DNA of 64,000 nucleotides, taken from Macrococcus bovicus. GTDB taxonomy: Bacteria; Bacillota; Bacilli; Staphylococcales; Staphylococcaceae. Position 1 is the stretch's first letter, and each line of letters begins with the position of its first letter. The notes beneath the pieces were generated by a model. That model did not search any database, was not told the DNA's origin, and saw only the letters and a program-made list of their open reading frames with translations. Position numbers and translations under genes: made by a program. Of this stretch, positions 1 to 8,442 are shown piece after piece. The stretch spans positions 186,001 to 250,000 of the forward strand of contig NZ_SCWF01000001.1 of assembly GCF_004359575.1 (NCBI RefSeq). Direction: 5' to 3'.

Positions 1-31
1 TTATCAGTTCTTTAATTTGTTCAAGATTCAT
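1..31 (-). CDS. accB: biotin carboxyl carrier protein of acetyl-CoA carboxylase, N-terminal fragment
   Basis: Only the first ten codons lie in the window, encoding MNLEQIKELI, which matches the usual start of Firmicutes AccB. The ATG at 29-31 is preceded by a good ribosome-binding site (AAAGGAG, about six bases upstream). AccB carries the biotin that shuttles carboxyl groups in the first committed step of fatty acid synthesis. Its position directly after efp agrees with the B. subtilis order yqhT-efp-accB-accC. It appears to have its own promoter (72-100), because a terminator separates it from efp. The call rests on ten residues plus synteny. Confidence 0.8.
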   Translation of the reverse strand, partial: MNLEQIKELI

Positions 32-71
32 AATGTTCTCCTTTGACAATCAAATTCATGTGCTAATCCCC

Positions 72-100
72 ATTTTACTTCAGTGGTCAGACCAATTCAA
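72..100 (-). promoter_or_regulatory. sigma-A promoter of accB
   Basis: Read on the minus strand, -35 TTGAAT (95-100) and -10 TAAAAT (72-77) are separated by exactly 17 bases. It lies downstream of the efp terminator and about 40 bases before the accB start, so it should drive accB independently of efp. Confidence 0.75.
84..94. promoter_or_regulatory. palindromic operator candidate inside the accB promoter spacer
   Basis: TGGTC-A-GACCA is a perfect 11-base inverted repeat lying wholly between the -35 and -10 of the accB promoter, where a bound repressor would block RNA polymerase. The half-site fits the TGGTnnnACCA pattern of FadR/PdhR-type GntR regulators. The regulator itself is not in this window. 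Confidence 0.5.
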
Positions 101-132
101 GAGAAAATAAAAAACCTCTCATGATGAGAGGT
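101..132 (-). terminator. intrinsic terminator after efp
   Basis: ACCTCTCA and TGAGAGGT (114-121 and 125-132) form an 8-bp stem with a three-base loop. On the minus strand a T-rich tract follows. It ends the yqhT-efp transcript just after the efp stop codon. Confidence 0.85.
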
Positions 133-140
133 CTGAATCA

Positions 141-698
141 TTATCCACGAGAGACGTAAGAACCATCAGTCGTGTTGATCACTAATAAGTCGCCTTGGTT
201 GACGAATAACGGCACGTTAAGTGTATAGCCCGTCTCAACTGTCGCCGCTTTAGTCGCACCTTGCGCTGTGTCACCTTTAATGCCTGGTTCTGTTTCAGTC
301 ACTTCAAGTGTCACTGTGTTAGGGAGTTCAACACCGAGCGTTTCCCCCTGGTAGCTTTGGATATGAACTTCCATGTTCTCTTTAAGGAACTTCAGTTCAT
401 GTGACAGGTTTGCTTCAGGCAGTTCTGTCTGGTCATATGTTTCTGTATCCATGAAGACATGAGAATCCCCGCTTGCATAAAGATACTGCATTCTACGGTT
501 ATCGATCTGTGCTTTACCGACTTTTTCACCTGCACGGAATGTCTTCTCCTGGATCGCACCAGTACGTAAATTTCTCAGTTTAGAACGAACGAAGGCCGCA
601 CCTTTACCTGGTTTTACGTGCTGGAACTCAAGTACACGCCAGATACCGTTATCTACTTCGACTGTTAAACCTGTTTTAAAATCATTGACTGAAATCAT
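141..698 (-). CDS. efp: translation elongation factor P
   Basis: The 185-residue protein has the full EF-P length and begins [10 protein letters not shown], as in other Firmicutes. EF-P enters the ribosomal E site and relieves stalling at consecutive prolines. The modified-loop tip reads KPGKGAA with lysine at position 32, the position that carries a post-translational modification in B. subtilis. The C-terminal part has the OB-fold signature around [14 protein letters not shown]. Start chosen at ATG 696-698 behind GGAGGATGA. It follows the Xaa-Pro peptidase gene by 24 bases and is probably co-transcribed with it. Confidence 0.97.
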   Translation of the reverse strand: MISVNDFKTGLTVEVDNGIWRVLEFQHVKPGKGAAFVRSKLRNLRTGAIQEKTFRAGEKVGKAQIDNRRMQYLYASGDSHVFMDTETYDQTELPEANLSHELKFLKENMEVHIQSYQGETLGVELPNTVTLEVTETEPGIKGDTAQGATKAATVETGYTLNVPLFVNQGDLLVINTTDGSYVSRG

Positions 699-722
699 GA
701 GTCATCCTCCTAAATTTGCTTT

Positions 723-1775
723 CTATAAAATAATAAGGTCTTTTGAAGCATGTGTAAAGCGCTTTAGACCACTTTCAGTCACTAAAACATCATCTTCGAT
801 CCGAACGCCGCCTAAATTCTCAACATAGATGCCGGGCTCCAGTGTGACACACATATCAGGTACGAGCTGTACATCGGAAGCCACAGAGAGACCAGGTCCT
901 TCATGGACTTCAAGCCCTATGCCGTGCCCCAGTGAATGACCGAATGCTTCACCATAACCTGCATCGGCGATAATGTCTCGTGCGATCTGATCGGCTTCAC
1001 ACCCCGTCATTCCTGGTTTAATCGTCTTGAGCGCTGTCACCTGGGCATCCAGTACGATGTCATAGATTTTCCGCATCTCAGGCAGAGGTTCACCGACGGC
1101 AAGCGTGCGTGTGATGTCGGAAATATAGCCATTATAAATGGCACCATAATCCAGTGTGATCATATCACCTTGTTCAATCACCTTGCCGGACGCCACACCG
1201 TGCGGCAGTGCACCTCTGACACCTGACGCTACAATCGTATCGAAGGAAGAACCACTTGCACCTAGCTGACGCATGAACATTTCAAGTTCATTGCTGACCT
1301 CAAGCTCTGTCTTACCGGCCTTAATAAAGGTCTGAATGTGCTCATATGCCTGATCCGCGATGTCTGCCGCCTGCTGAATGATCTCAATTTCAAAAGGTTC
1401 TTTGATCATGCGGATCTTTTCAATTTCCCCTGCGATATCTACAAGTTCCAGATTCTGCCCTAGCGCCTGATACTGCTGGAAGGTGATAAGATCTCCTTCG
1501 AAGCCCGCAGTCCTGATATTTCTTTCCTGCAGAACGGCCTTAACACTGTCGAGTAACCCGCCTGCCTGCTTGATGACAGTGAAATCAGTCGCCTGTTCAG
1601 CTGCCTGGCTGGTATAACGGAAATCGGTAATTAAAATATTCTCTTCTTTAGTGATGACGAGTGCACCGCTTGAGCCTGTGAATAAGGACAGGTAGCGTCT
1701 ATTGTACGGTGAAAGAACGATGATCGCTTCTAAATTTCTGTCTGCCAGCAGCTGCTGTAATTTGTCAAACTTCAT
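723..1775 (-). CDS. yqhT: M24-family Xaa-Pro dipeptidase/aminopeptidase
   Basis: This 350-residue cytosolic metallopeptidase has the creatinase-like N-terminal domain and the pita-bread catalytic domain. Metal ligands are visible in order: the Asp pair in LDYGAIYNGYISDITRT, His in GHGIGLEVHEGP, Glu in LEPGIYV and Glu in GVRIEDD. It removes N-terminal residues preceding proline or splits Xaa-Pro dipeptides; exact specificity cannot be read from sequence. Start is ATG 1773-1775 behind GGGGGAT. It sits immediately upstream of efp, as yqhT does in B. subtilis, pairing proline-peptide metabolism with the proline-stalling factor. Confidence 0.9.
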   Translation of the reverse strand: MKFDKLQQLLADRNLEAIIVLSPYNRRYLSLFTGSSGALVITKEENILITDFRYTSQAAEQATDFTVIKQAGGLLDSVKAVLQERNIRTAGFEGDLITFQQYQALGQNLELVDIAGEIEKIRMIKEPFEIEIIQQAADIADQAYEHIQTFIKAGKTELEVSNELEMFMRQLGASGSSFDTIVASGVRGALPHGVASGKVIEQGDMITLDYGAIYNGYISDITRTLAVGEPLPEMRKIYDIVLDAQVTALKTIKPGMTGCEADQIARDIIADAGYGEAFGHSLGHGIGLEVHEGPGLSVASDVQLVPDMCVTLEPGIYVENLGGVRIEDDVLVTESGLKRFTHASKDLIIL

Positions 1776-1830
1776 AATTAATCCCCCATGTCTGAAAATT
1801 CTGTCTCGTTATATGATACCATATTGAAGA

Positions 1831-2661
1831 CTAGCGTCGATAGGTCCATTCATCACTCATATATTTATCAGCGATGCGGTAGACTTCTTCTAACTGCTCA
1901 TTGCTAAGGTCATAGGGCACAAGTTCAATGTCAAGGGCTTTCTCAAAGCCATTATGAAAGGCCTCTTCCATCTCCTCTATTGTCACATGTCGGTCAGATA
2001 AATCGTTAATGGCAACCGCTTTATCACTGAAGGCATTCTGCATTTTTTCACGCATTCTCGGATTCTGATAGATAAAGAGATCGAATAGTTCATCGACATC
2101 AATGTCCTGTAAGATAGAACCGTGCTGCAGGATGACACCTTTTTGTCTCGTCTGGGCGCTTCCTGCGACCTTTCTGCCTTCGACGACCAGCTCATACCAG
2201 CTCGGTGCGTCAAAACAGACGGAACTTCTCGGATCCTTCAGCTTGGCACGCTGCTCTGCTGTTCTCGGGATGGCAAATTCAGCGTCAAAACCCAGCGCTC
2301 TGAATCCTTCCAGTAAGCCGCCTGAAATGACACGATAGGCTTCTGTCACCGTCTGCGGCATATCAGGATGAGATTCTGGCACCACGACCGAATAAGTCAG
2401 CTCTTTATCATGGAGAACGCCGCGTCCACCAGTCGTTCTTCTGACCAGTCCTATACCATTTTCCTTCACTTTTTGAATATCGATTTCTTTCTGCAGCTTC
2501 TGGAAGTAACCGATTGACAAGGTTTTCGGATTCCAGCCATAGAAGCGGATCACAGGCTGCATTTTCCCTTCTGATACCCAGTTCAGGAGTGCTTCATCTA
2601 AAGCCATATTGAAATAGGGATTCTGCTTTTTTGTATTAATAAACAACCACTTTTCAGTCAT
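1831..2661 (-). CDS. lipM: octanoyl-[ACP]:GcvH octanoyltransferase
   Basis: This 276-residue protein belongs to the biotin/lipoate protein ligase fold (cofactor transferase). It shows [18 protein letters not shown] near residues 74-91 and a cysteine near residue 149 ([14 protein letters not shown]), the position of the LipM catalytic cysteine. LipM moves octanoate from acyl carrier protein to lysine of GcvH, starting lipoate assembly. The neighbourhood supports this over a lipoate ligase: the glycine cleavage genes lie 1 kb away and yqhL is divergent, as around B. subtilis yqhM. Start ATG 2659-2661 follows AAGGATGG. Confidence 0.9.
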   Translation of the reverse strand: MTEKWLFINTKKQNPYFNMALDEALLNWVSEGKMQPVIRFYGWNPKTLSIGYFQKLQKEIDIQKVKENGIGLVRRTTGGRGVLHDKELTYSVVVPESHPDMPQTVTEAYRVISGGLLEGFRALGFDAEFAIPRTAEQRAKLKDPRSSVCFDAPSWYELVVEGRKVAGSAQTRQKGVILQHGSILQDIDVDELFDLFIYQNPRMREKMQNAFSDKAVAINDLSDRHVTIEEMEEAFHNGFEKALDIELVPYDLSNEQLEEVYRIADKYMSDEWTYRR

Positions 2662-2696
2662 ATAACCATCCTTAATATAAATAGAGTAAATTAACT

Positions 2697-2725
2697 TTGA
2701 AATACGTCTTATTAATCTTTATAAT
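2697..2725 (+). promoter_or_regulatory. sigma-A promoter of yqhL
   Basis: TTGAAA (2697-2702), 17-base spacer, TATAAT (2720-2725). This near-consensus promoter lies about 30 bases before the yqhL start and supports a start downstream of 2725. Confidence 0.85.
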
Positions 2726-2755
2726 GATATTATGCTATTTAGAGGAGGAAACAGA

Positions 2756-3139
2756 ATGACAGTATGGATTATTCTTGGAATCATCCTTCTTGCACTTATC
2801 ATTTATATCGCAATCAGTTACAATATCAATCGTAAATCTGTTACAGAGCTAAGTCAAGATGACTTTCAGGCAGGTCTTCGCCGTGCGCAAGTGATTGATT
2901 TGCGTGAAAAAGCGGATTATGAATATGGTCACATTGTAGGTGCTAGAAATATTCCAATGAGCATTTTCCGGACACGTATGCTCGGACTGCGTAAAGATCA
3001 ACCCATTTATTTCATCGATAAAAACGGTGTCTCAAGTTACCGTGCAGCCCGCATGCTGAAAAAGAACGGCTATGAGCATCTTTTCATGCTGAAAGGCGGC
3101 TACAAGGAATGGAAGGGCCGCATTAAATCGAAGAACTAA
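2756..3139 (+). CDS. yqhL: membrane-anchored rhodanese-like protein without catalytic cysteine
   Basis: The 127-residue protein has one N-terminal membrane segment (residues 3-22) followed by a rhodanese domain with VIDLREKADYEYGHI and the closing LKGGYKEWKGRI. Start is ATG 2756, 9 bases after GAGGAGG; an in-frame ATG at 2732 would precede that site. The loop that normally carries the sulfur-binding cysteine reads YFIDKNGVSS, and no cysteine occurs anywhere in the protein, so sulfurtransferase activity by the usual mechanism is impossible. Its function is unknown. It is divergent from lipM and convergent with gcvPB, matching B. subtilis yqhL. Confidence 0.85.
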   Translation: MTVWIILGIILLALIIYIAISYNINRKSVTELSQDDFQAGLRRAQVIDLREKADYEYGHIVGARNIPMSIFRTRMLGLRKDQPIYFIDKNGVSSYRAARMLKKNGYEHLFMLKGGYKEWKGRIKSKN

Positions 3140-3140
3140 A

Positions 3141-3177
3141 AAACTTCAATCCCTGTTTCAGGGATTGAAGTTTTTTT
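3141..3177. terminator. bidirectional terminator between yqhL and gcvPB
   Basis: A perfect 15-bp stem (3141-3155 with 3159-3173) with a TTT loop is flanked by A- and T-tracts on both sides, so it can stop both converging transcripts. Confidence 0.9.
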
Positions 3178-3178
3178 G

Positions 3179-4648
3179 TTATTTCTCGATTGTTCCTTCA
3201 TAACGTAGAACCGGCTTACGGGCAGCTGTCGTTTCATCTAAGCGGCCGATCACTGTATGATGCGGCGCCTCTAAAACGATATCCGGATTCTCTTCTGCTT
3301 CTTTAGCGATCTGAATCATTGTATCGCAGAATTTATCCAATGTCTCTTTAGATTCTGTTTCAGTCGGTTCAATCATCATACATTCCTCAACGTTCAGCGG
3401 GAAGTAGATCGTAGGCGGATGGAAGTTAAAGTCAAGCAGTCTCTTCGCCATATCTAATGTACGTACGCCCAGTTTCTTCTGTCTGACACCGCTGATGACA
3501 AATTCATGTTTACAGTGCCTGTCATACGGCAGTTCGAAATAAGGTTGAAGGCGACGCATCATGTAGTTTGCATTCAGTACAGCAGTCTCTGATACTTCTT
3601 TCAAGCCATCCGGGCCCATTGTGCGGATATAAGTGTAGGCACGTAAATAGATACCGAAGTTACCGTAGAAGGGTTTAACACGACCGATTGATTGCGGACG
3701 GTCATAGTCAAATTTAAATGTATCATTTTCTTTGACGATATGTGGCTTCGGCAGGAATGGAATAAGATCTGCCTTTACACCAACAGGACCCGAACCAGGG
3801 CCGCCGCCACCGTGTGGACCCGTGAATGTTTTGTGTAAGTTTAAATGTACAGCATCAAAGCCCATATCGCCAGGACGCACTTTACTCATGATGGCATTTA
3901 AGTTCGCGCCATCATAGTATAATTTACCGCCGGACGCATGCACGATTTCGCGGATTTCCAGAATATCTTCCTCAAAAAGACCCAATGTGTTCGGGTTTGT
4001 CAGCATGATAGCTGCTGTATCAGGCCCTACAACGCGTTTTAAGTCTTCAATATCCACTAAGCCCTGCTCATTTGATTTAACAGTCACTGTTTCGAAACCT
4101 GCAACTGTTGCTGACGCCGGATTTGTACCGTGAGCAGAGTCAGGGACGATGACTTTTGTCCGCTCGTGCTCACCATTTGCTTCGTGGTAAGCTCTGATCA
4201 TCATAAGGGCGGTCCACTCACCGTGGGCACCCGCAGCGGGCTGCAGTGTCACTTCATCCATCCCGGTGATTTCTTTTAAATGTTCCTGTAAGTCATAGAT
4301 CACTTCAAGGGAACCTTGAATCGTTTTTTCATCCTGTAAAGGATGTGCCTGCGCAAAACCAGCCATACGGGCCACACGTTCATTGATTTTTGGGTTGTAT
4401 TTCATTGTACAAGAACCAAGTGGATAGAAACCTGTATCAACCCCGTGGTTTTTGTTGGAAAGCTCTGTGTAGTGACGCATTAAGTCAAGTTCAGCAATTT
4501 CAGGTAACATCGCTTTTTCCTTACGGATAAACTTGCTATCCAGAATATCCTCAACTTTTTTGCCTTCTACTTCAAGAGGGGGTAATGAATAAGCGAAACG
4601 ATTTTCTTTAGAACGTTCGAAAATTAATGGAGTTGCTCCTTTAAGCAT
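3179..4648 (-). CDS. gcvPB: glycine dehydrogenase (decarboxylating) subunit 2
   Basis: The 489-residue C-terminal half of the split P-protein carries the PLP lysine in [15 protein letters not shown]. With GcvPA it decarboxylates glycine and passes the aminomethyl group to lipoylated GcvH. I chose ATG 4646-4648, six bases after AGGTG, rather than the upstream GTG at 4657, which would overlap gcvPA further. With this start the two genes overlap by eight bases, suggesting translational coupling. It is the last gene of the aroK-gcvT-gcvPA-gcvPB array and ends at the shared terminator. Confidence 0.95.
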   Translation of the reverse strand: MLKGATPLIFERSKENRFAYSLPPLEVEGKKVEDILDSKFIRKEKAMLPEIAELDLMRHYTELSNKNHGVDTGFYPLGSCTMKYNPKINERVARMAGFAQAHPLQDEKTIQGSLEVIYDLQEHLKEITGMDEVTLQPAAGAHGEWTALMMIRAYHEANGEHERTKVIVPDSAHGTNPASATVAGFETVTVKSNEQGLVDIEDLKRVVGPDTAAIMLTNPNTLGLFEEDILEIREIVHASGGKLYYDGANLNAIMSKVRPGDMGFDAVHLNLHKTFTGPHGGGGPGSGPVGVKADLIPFLPKPHIVKENDTFKFDYDRPQSIGRVKPFYGNFGIYLRAYTYIRTMGPDGLKEVSETAVLNANYMMRRLQPYFELPYDRHCKHEFVISGVRQKKLGVRTLDMAKRLLDFNFHPPTIYFPLNVEECMMIEPTETESKETLDKFCDTMIQIAKEAEENPDIVLEAPHHTVIGRLDETTAARKPVLRYEGTIEK

Positions 4649-5984
4649 TATAGGCACCTACTTTCTCAATGAATGTATCGATTTCTTCTTTTGTACGAAG
4701 CTCTGTAACAGCGATCAGCATGTGTCCTTCGTATTTATCATCGATACGACCTAAGTCATAACCACCGATAAATCCTTCTTCAAGGAGCTGCTCATTGATT
4801 TCAGGAACCGGCTTGTTGAATTTAACTACGAACTCATTGAATGAAGTACCCGGTAAGACATTAAATCCAGCTTCAATCATTCTGTCTTTCATATAGTTCG
4901 CTTTGTACAGGTTCTGCTCAGCCATTTCAACGACACCATTTTTACCTAATGCACTCATTGCTACAGAAGCTGCCAGGGCATTCAGTGCCTGGTTAGAACA
5001 GATATTTGAAGTCGCTTTATCACGACGGATATGCTGCTCACGTGCTTGCAGAGTTAAAACGAAGCCACGTTGACCTTCGTCGTCGTGTGTCTGACCGACT
5101 AAACGGCCCGGCATTTTACGTGTTAACGCTTTTGTTGTAGCAAAGTAACCACAGTGTGGTCCACCTAACTGAGCAGGGATACCGAACACCTGTGCATCAC
5201 CGACAACGATATCAGCACCAAATTCACCTGGAGGCGTTAATATACCAAGTGCCAAAGGATTACTTGATACTACAAATAATGCTTTAGTGCCTTCAGTAAA
5301 TGACTTGATTGCTTCTAAGTCTTCAATACTGCCGAAGAAGTTTGGATACTGAACCATCACACATGCTGTATCAGCATCGATTGCAGCTTTAAGCGCATCT
5401 AGATCAGTCACAGTATCTTTAACATCGATTTCAACGACTTCTAAATTCTGACCTTTCGCATAGGTCTGAAGAACAGCGCGTGACTCATCATTTACCGCTT
5501 TAGATACAACGATTTTCTTTTTACGCGTATGACCGCAAGCAAGCATTGCCGCTTCAGCGAAAGAAGTGCCACCATCATACATGGAAGAGTTTGCTACGTC
5601 CATGCCAGTCAGTTCAGAGATCATTGTCTGGAATTCAAAGATTGCTTGTAGTTCACCTTGAGAAATCTCCGGCTGATAAGGTGTGTAAGCTGTGTAAAAT
5701 TCTGAACGAGAAATGACATGGTCAACCACGATTGGCATGTAGTGATCATAAACACCTGCACCTAAGAATGAAGCATGCGTTTCACTCGTCATATTTTTGT
5801 TGGCAAGGGCCGACAATTCTCTTAATAGAGCAGTCTCCGATTTTCTCTCTTTAATAGCAAGCGGACGATCAAAGCGAACTTTTTCAGGAATATCAGCAAA
5901 CAACTCGTCAATCGACTGAATGCCAATTGTCTCTAACATTTCCTGCTTATCAGTTTCAGTTAATGGAATATAACGATGGCTCAT
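4641..5984 (-). CDS. gcvPA: glycine dehydrogenase (decarboxylating) subunit 1
   Basis: The 447-residue N-terminal half of the split glycine decarboxylase shows typical P-protein stretches such as [15 protein letters not shown] and the C-terminal [10 protein letters not shown] region. It forms the heterotetrameric P-protein with GcvPB in the cytosol. The split into two subunits is normal for Firmicutes. Start ATG 5982-5984 follows AAGGAGAG. It begins 11 bases after the gcvT stop, so the two genes share a transcript. Confidence 0.96.
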   Translation of the reverse strand: MSHRYIPLTETDKQEMLETIGIQSIDELFADIPEKVRFDRPLAIKERKSETALLRELSALANKNMTSETHASFLGAGVYDHYMPIVVDHVISRSEFYTAYTPYQPEISQGELQAIFEFQTMISELTGMDVANSSMYDGGTSFAEAAMLACGHTRKKKIVVSKAVNDESRAVLQTYAKGQNLEVVEIDVKDTVTDLDALKAAIDADTACVMVQYPNFFGSIEDLEAIKSFTEGTKALFVVSSNPLALGILTPPGEFGADIVVGDAQVFGIPAQLGGPHCGYFATTKALTRKMPGRLVGQTHDDEGQRGFVLTLQAREQHIRRDKATSNICSNQALNALAASVAMSALGKNGVVEMAEQNLYKANYMKDRMIEAGFNVLPGTSFNEFVVKFNKPVPEINEQLLEEGFIGGYDLGRIDDKYEGHMLIAVTELRTKEEIDTFIEKVGAYNA

Positions 5985-5995
5985 AATCTCTCTCC

Positions 5996-7078
5996 TTAGT
6001 TTTTATGGAATGGTGTTTTAACGACTTTAGCAGGTACTCTATTTTTTCTGACTTGAACATAAACTTCGTTACCGATTTCAGTTTCCTTGATATCGATTAA
6101 CGCGAGTGCAATTGAACGGCCAGATGAAGGTGATTGTGTACCGCTCGTCACATAGCCGATTTTCTCATCATTTTTGTTGAAGACTTCATAGTCTGTACGT
6201 GCAATACCACGTTCTAATAATTCAAGACCTGCAGAACGACGTGCTGGACCCTCTTCTTTTTGTTTAGCGATGATGTCGCGGCCGATGAAGTCTCCTTTTT
6301 GTAACTTAACACTGAAGCCCATTTTTGCTTCAATCGGAGAAATGTCTGGCGTTATATCCTGGCCGTGTAACGGCAGCGCAGCTTCCAGGCGTAATGTGTC
6401 ACGAGCGCCTAAACCGCAAGGCACTACTCCCGCTTCAAGCAATCCATTCCAGATATCTACTGTGTCTTGTGCATAACAATAGATTTCATAACCATGCTCA
6501 CCCGTATAGCCAGATTGTGAAAGAATGATTGTTTTGCCGAATAACTCAACGTCCTGGATAAAACCAAACATTTTAAGTTCACTGATGTCTACAGCAACCA
6601 ATTTTTCCATTAATTCTTTAGCTTTAGGACCTTGTACAGCGATTTGCCCATATTCACTGGAGACGTTTTTAACTTCTACGCCGTCAATTTTGTGGTCTGT
6701 TAACCATTTATAGTCTATGTCTGTGTTACCTGCATTCACTACTAATAAATATTTATTATCTTCTAATTGATAAACAACAAGATCGTCAACGACGCCGCCT
6801 TGTTCATTTGTCATCATTGCATAAATAGCTTGAGACTGAGTCACTTTTGAAATGTCGTTTGTGAGTACATATTGCAGGTAATCTAATGCTTTTTCACCTT
6901 CTACAATAATCTCACCCATATGGCTGACATCAAACATGCCGACATTTTCACGAACAGCTATGTGTTCTTCTTTAATACTGGAGAATTGAACAGGTAGTGC
7001 CCAGCCAGAAAAATCAATTACTTTAGCACCATCTTCAATATATTTGTCATACAAAGGGGTTTTCTTAAGTTCTGTCAT
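5996..7078 (-). CDS. gcvT: aminomethyltransferase (glycine cleavage T-protein)
   Basis: This 360-residue T-protein transfers the one-carbon unit from aminomethyl-GcvH to tetrahydrofolate, releasing ammonia. It has the folate-binding N-terminal signature FDVSHMGEI near residue 50 and the [10 protein letters not shown] motif. Start ATG 7076-7078 is preceded by GGAGGAG. It leads the gcvT-gcvPA-gcvPB operon. Only 72 bases separate it from aroK, too short for the tandem glycine riboswitch that precedes gcvT in B. subtilis; a 20-base inverted repeat (7105-7124) lies there instead. Confidence 0.96.
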   Translation of the reverse strand: MTELKKTPLYDKYIEDGAKVIDFSGWALPVQFSSIKEEHIAVRENVGMFDVSHMGEIIVEGEKALDYLQYVLTNDISKVTQSQAIYAMMTNEQGGVVDDLVVYQLEDNKYLLVVNAGNTDIDYKWLTDHKIDGVEVKNVSSEYGQIAVQGPKAKELMEKLVAVDISELKMFGFIQDVELFGKTIILSQSGYTGEHGYEIYCYAQDTVDIWNGLLEAGVVPCGLGARDTLRLEAALPLHGQDITPDISPIEAKMGFSVKLQKGDFIGRDIIAKQKEEGPARRSAGLELLERGIARTDYEVFNKNDEKIGYVTSGTQSPSSGRSIALALIDIKETEIGNEVYVQVRKNRVPAKVVKTPFHKN

Positions 7079-7104
7079 TGTTTCTCCTCCACTAAATGAA
7101 ATGA

Positions 7105-7124
7105 TCTTATTATCAATAATAAGA
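7105..7124. repeat. perfect inverted repeat in the gcvT leader
   Basis: TCTTATTAT-CA-ATAATAAGA is a perfect 9+9 palindrome about 27 bases before the gcvT start. It has no T-tract and is too AT-rich to be a strong terminator. It may be an operator or a weak hairpin; the regulator is unknown. Confidence 0.5.
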
Positions 7125-7150
7125 CATACAATTAAATTGTAGTAAAGCGG

Positions 7151-7648
7151 CTATAATGAGGTAAGTATTTTCATTATTTCTCTCACACAATCATCGACAC
7201 TTTGACTAGAATCTACTTGCATGAATGCGATTTCATTATATCGTGAAACTCTGCTGTTGTACAACTTTTTAATTTGTAAAAATGTCTGTCCGCTGGCATT
7301 GGGCCGGCTTTCATCTCCCATTATCCTTGAATACAATTCATCAATATCTGTGTCCAGCCAGATATTCAACTGATTTTCCTTCAGCATATGTATATTGTCA
7401 CGCACTTCGACGATCCCGCCCCCTGTCGCCAGTACGATATCCTGACTCAGACATGCTTTTAATGCATGGGATTCAAGCTGTCTGAACTTCTCTTCGCCTT
7501 CTGATTCAAATATCTCAGTGATGGTCCGGCCATTTTTTTCAACGATATAACTGTCAAGATCGATAAAGGGCCTGCCTAAAACTTGAGCAAGCCTTCTGCC
7601 TATCGTCGTTTTACCTGCTCCCATGAAACCTACTAATACAATCGTCAT
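7151..7648 (-). CDS. aroK: shikimate kinase
   Basis: The 165-residue enzyme phosphorylates shikimate in aromatic amino acid synthesis. The P-loop GFMGAGKTT is at residues 7-15, the shikimate-binding DLDS follows near residue 31, and LATGGGIV provides the shikimate-contact glycines. Its ATG (7646-7648) directly abuts the stop codon of the small comGG gene, and the ribosome-binding site AGGAGT lies inside that gene, so aroK is probably the last cistron of the comG transcript. This comG-aroK-gcvT order is the one I recall from staphylococci. Confidence 0.95.
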   Translation of the reverse strand: MTIVLVGFMGAGKTTIGRRLAQVLGRPFIDLDSYIVEKNGRTITEIFESEGEEKFRQLESHALKACLSQDIVLATGGGIVEVRDNIHMLKENQLNIWLDTDIDELYSRIMGDESRPNASGQTFLQIKKLYNSRVSRYNEIAFMQVDSSQSVDDCVREIMKILTSL

Positions 7649-7825
7649 TTATTCACTCCTGATTTCCGATATGATTTCCTGATAATAATAATCTTTCAGG
7701 TTATCCAGTGTATTTAATTTTACCGTATACCTGACGCTATAGGAACCTACATAAAATAAAACGACAGCGAGCAGAAGAAGTGCGAACGGAAACATCAGGC
7801 CGTCATTGGATTTGAAAGATTTCAT
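7649..7825 (-). CDS. comGG: small pseudopilin-operon protein, ComGG-like
   Basis: This 58-codon frame lies between comGF and aroK and encodes a protein with a short charged start, a glycine and then one membrane segment (GLMFPFALLLLLAVVLFYVG), and a polar tail. The pattern resembles the ComGG start, and the position after comGF is where B. subtilis has comGG. The ATG (7823-7825) follows GGAGAG at a proper distance, the frame overlaps comGF by 23 bases, and its stop abuts the aroK ATG, all signs of a translated gene. Family assignment rests on position and N-terminal pattern only. Confidence 0.7.
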   Translation of the reverse strand: MKSFKSNDGLMFPFALLLLAVVLFYVGSYSVRYTVKLNTLDNLKDYYYQEIISEIRSE

Positions 7826-8261
7826 GGTTCACTCTCCATCTGTCCTGATAAGTCATCTCCAGGTAGATAGAACTATCCTGCTGATAAAAGCGAGCTGACT
7901 TGATGCGTTCCATCAAAATGACATAACCTGATTGGTCAGCTTTGCGAATGATTCGTGATCTATCTACAGCGTAGCTATATGTTCTATTTGTGCCTTTTTC
8001 ATGGGCAATCAATTCTTTATTGACCACTTCAAGACGCATATCTTTCGTGTCAGCAATTAAGTCCCGCAGACAAAGTTCGAGATTGATATCAAAATTATCT
8101 TGGGCAGTTGCCTTGAAAACACTGATATTGGTGATAATAAGAGGGAACAGGCTCATCAGCATGATAGCGATGGCTAAATTAAGAAGCATTTCAAGCAGTG
8201 TGAAGCCTTCATCGTTTGTTGATACAGTGATATTGGGTACAGATCTCGTTATTACGCTCAT
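7803..8261 (-). CDS. comGF: competence pseudopilin ComGF
   Basis: The 152-residue protein has a prepilin signature (NDEGFTLLEMLLNLA) after a 20-odd residue leader, so prepilin peptidase ComC would cut before the phenylalanine. A polar pseudopilin body follows. ComGF is a minor subunit of the competence pseudopilus. I chose ATG 8259-8261 with the GGGGAAGGTG site; a frame start at 8288 would enlarge the comGE overlap from 53 to 80 bases. The large overlap with comGE, in a different frame, implies tight translational coupling. Confidence 0.85.
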   Translation of the reverse strand: MSVITRSVPNITVSTNDEGFTLLEMLLNLAIAIMLMSLFPLIITNISVFKATAQDNFDINLELCLRDLIADTKDMRLEVVNKELIAHEKGTNRTYSYAVDRSRIIRKADQSGYVILMERIKSARFYQQDSSIYLEMTYQDRWRVNHEIFQIQ

Positions 8262-8442
8262 AAACACCTTCCCCTCTTCTGACTTCAATGTATACTTGCC
8301 GGTATATCTGCAGCTCTGTATAGGACGCTTGATAATGCTGACTCATAGTCTGCAGCATAGGGAGCAGCATCAAGCAAATCAGTGAGACGACAGCAAGACT
8401 GAGCAGCGCATCTATCAGCAGGAATCCTTTACTGGCTTTCAA
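8209..8442 (-). CDS. comGE: competence pseudopilin ComGE
   Basis: The 77-residue protein starts with a short leader and a pilin-type hydrophobic segment (GFLLIDALLSLAVVSLI). The E at mature position 5 of classical pilins is replaced by D here. The start codon is TTG (8440-8442) behind GAGGGGAAGAG. It overlaps comGD by 14 bases and comGF by 53 bases. It is a minor pseudopilin of the DNA-uptake filament, identified from operon position and N-terminal pattern; the rest of the sequence is poorly conserved in the family. Confidence 0.8.
   Translation of the reverse strand: MKASKGFLLIDALLSLAVVSLICLMLLPMLQTMSQHYQASYTELQIYRQVYIEVRRGEGVYERNNEICTQYHCINKR

Noticed and set aside
936-1226. Plus-strand open frame of 96 codons within the peptidase gene
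   Set aside because: It lies antisense to a strongly conserved metallopeptidase, has no ribosome-binding site and encodes no recognisable domain.
2662-2700. lipM promoter with TATATT as -10
   Set aside because: The -10 would be only a few bases before the ribosome-binding site, leaving no proper leader.
7079-7150. Glycine riboswitch before gcvT
   Set aside because: The gap is only 72 bases and lacks the conserved aptamer pattern.
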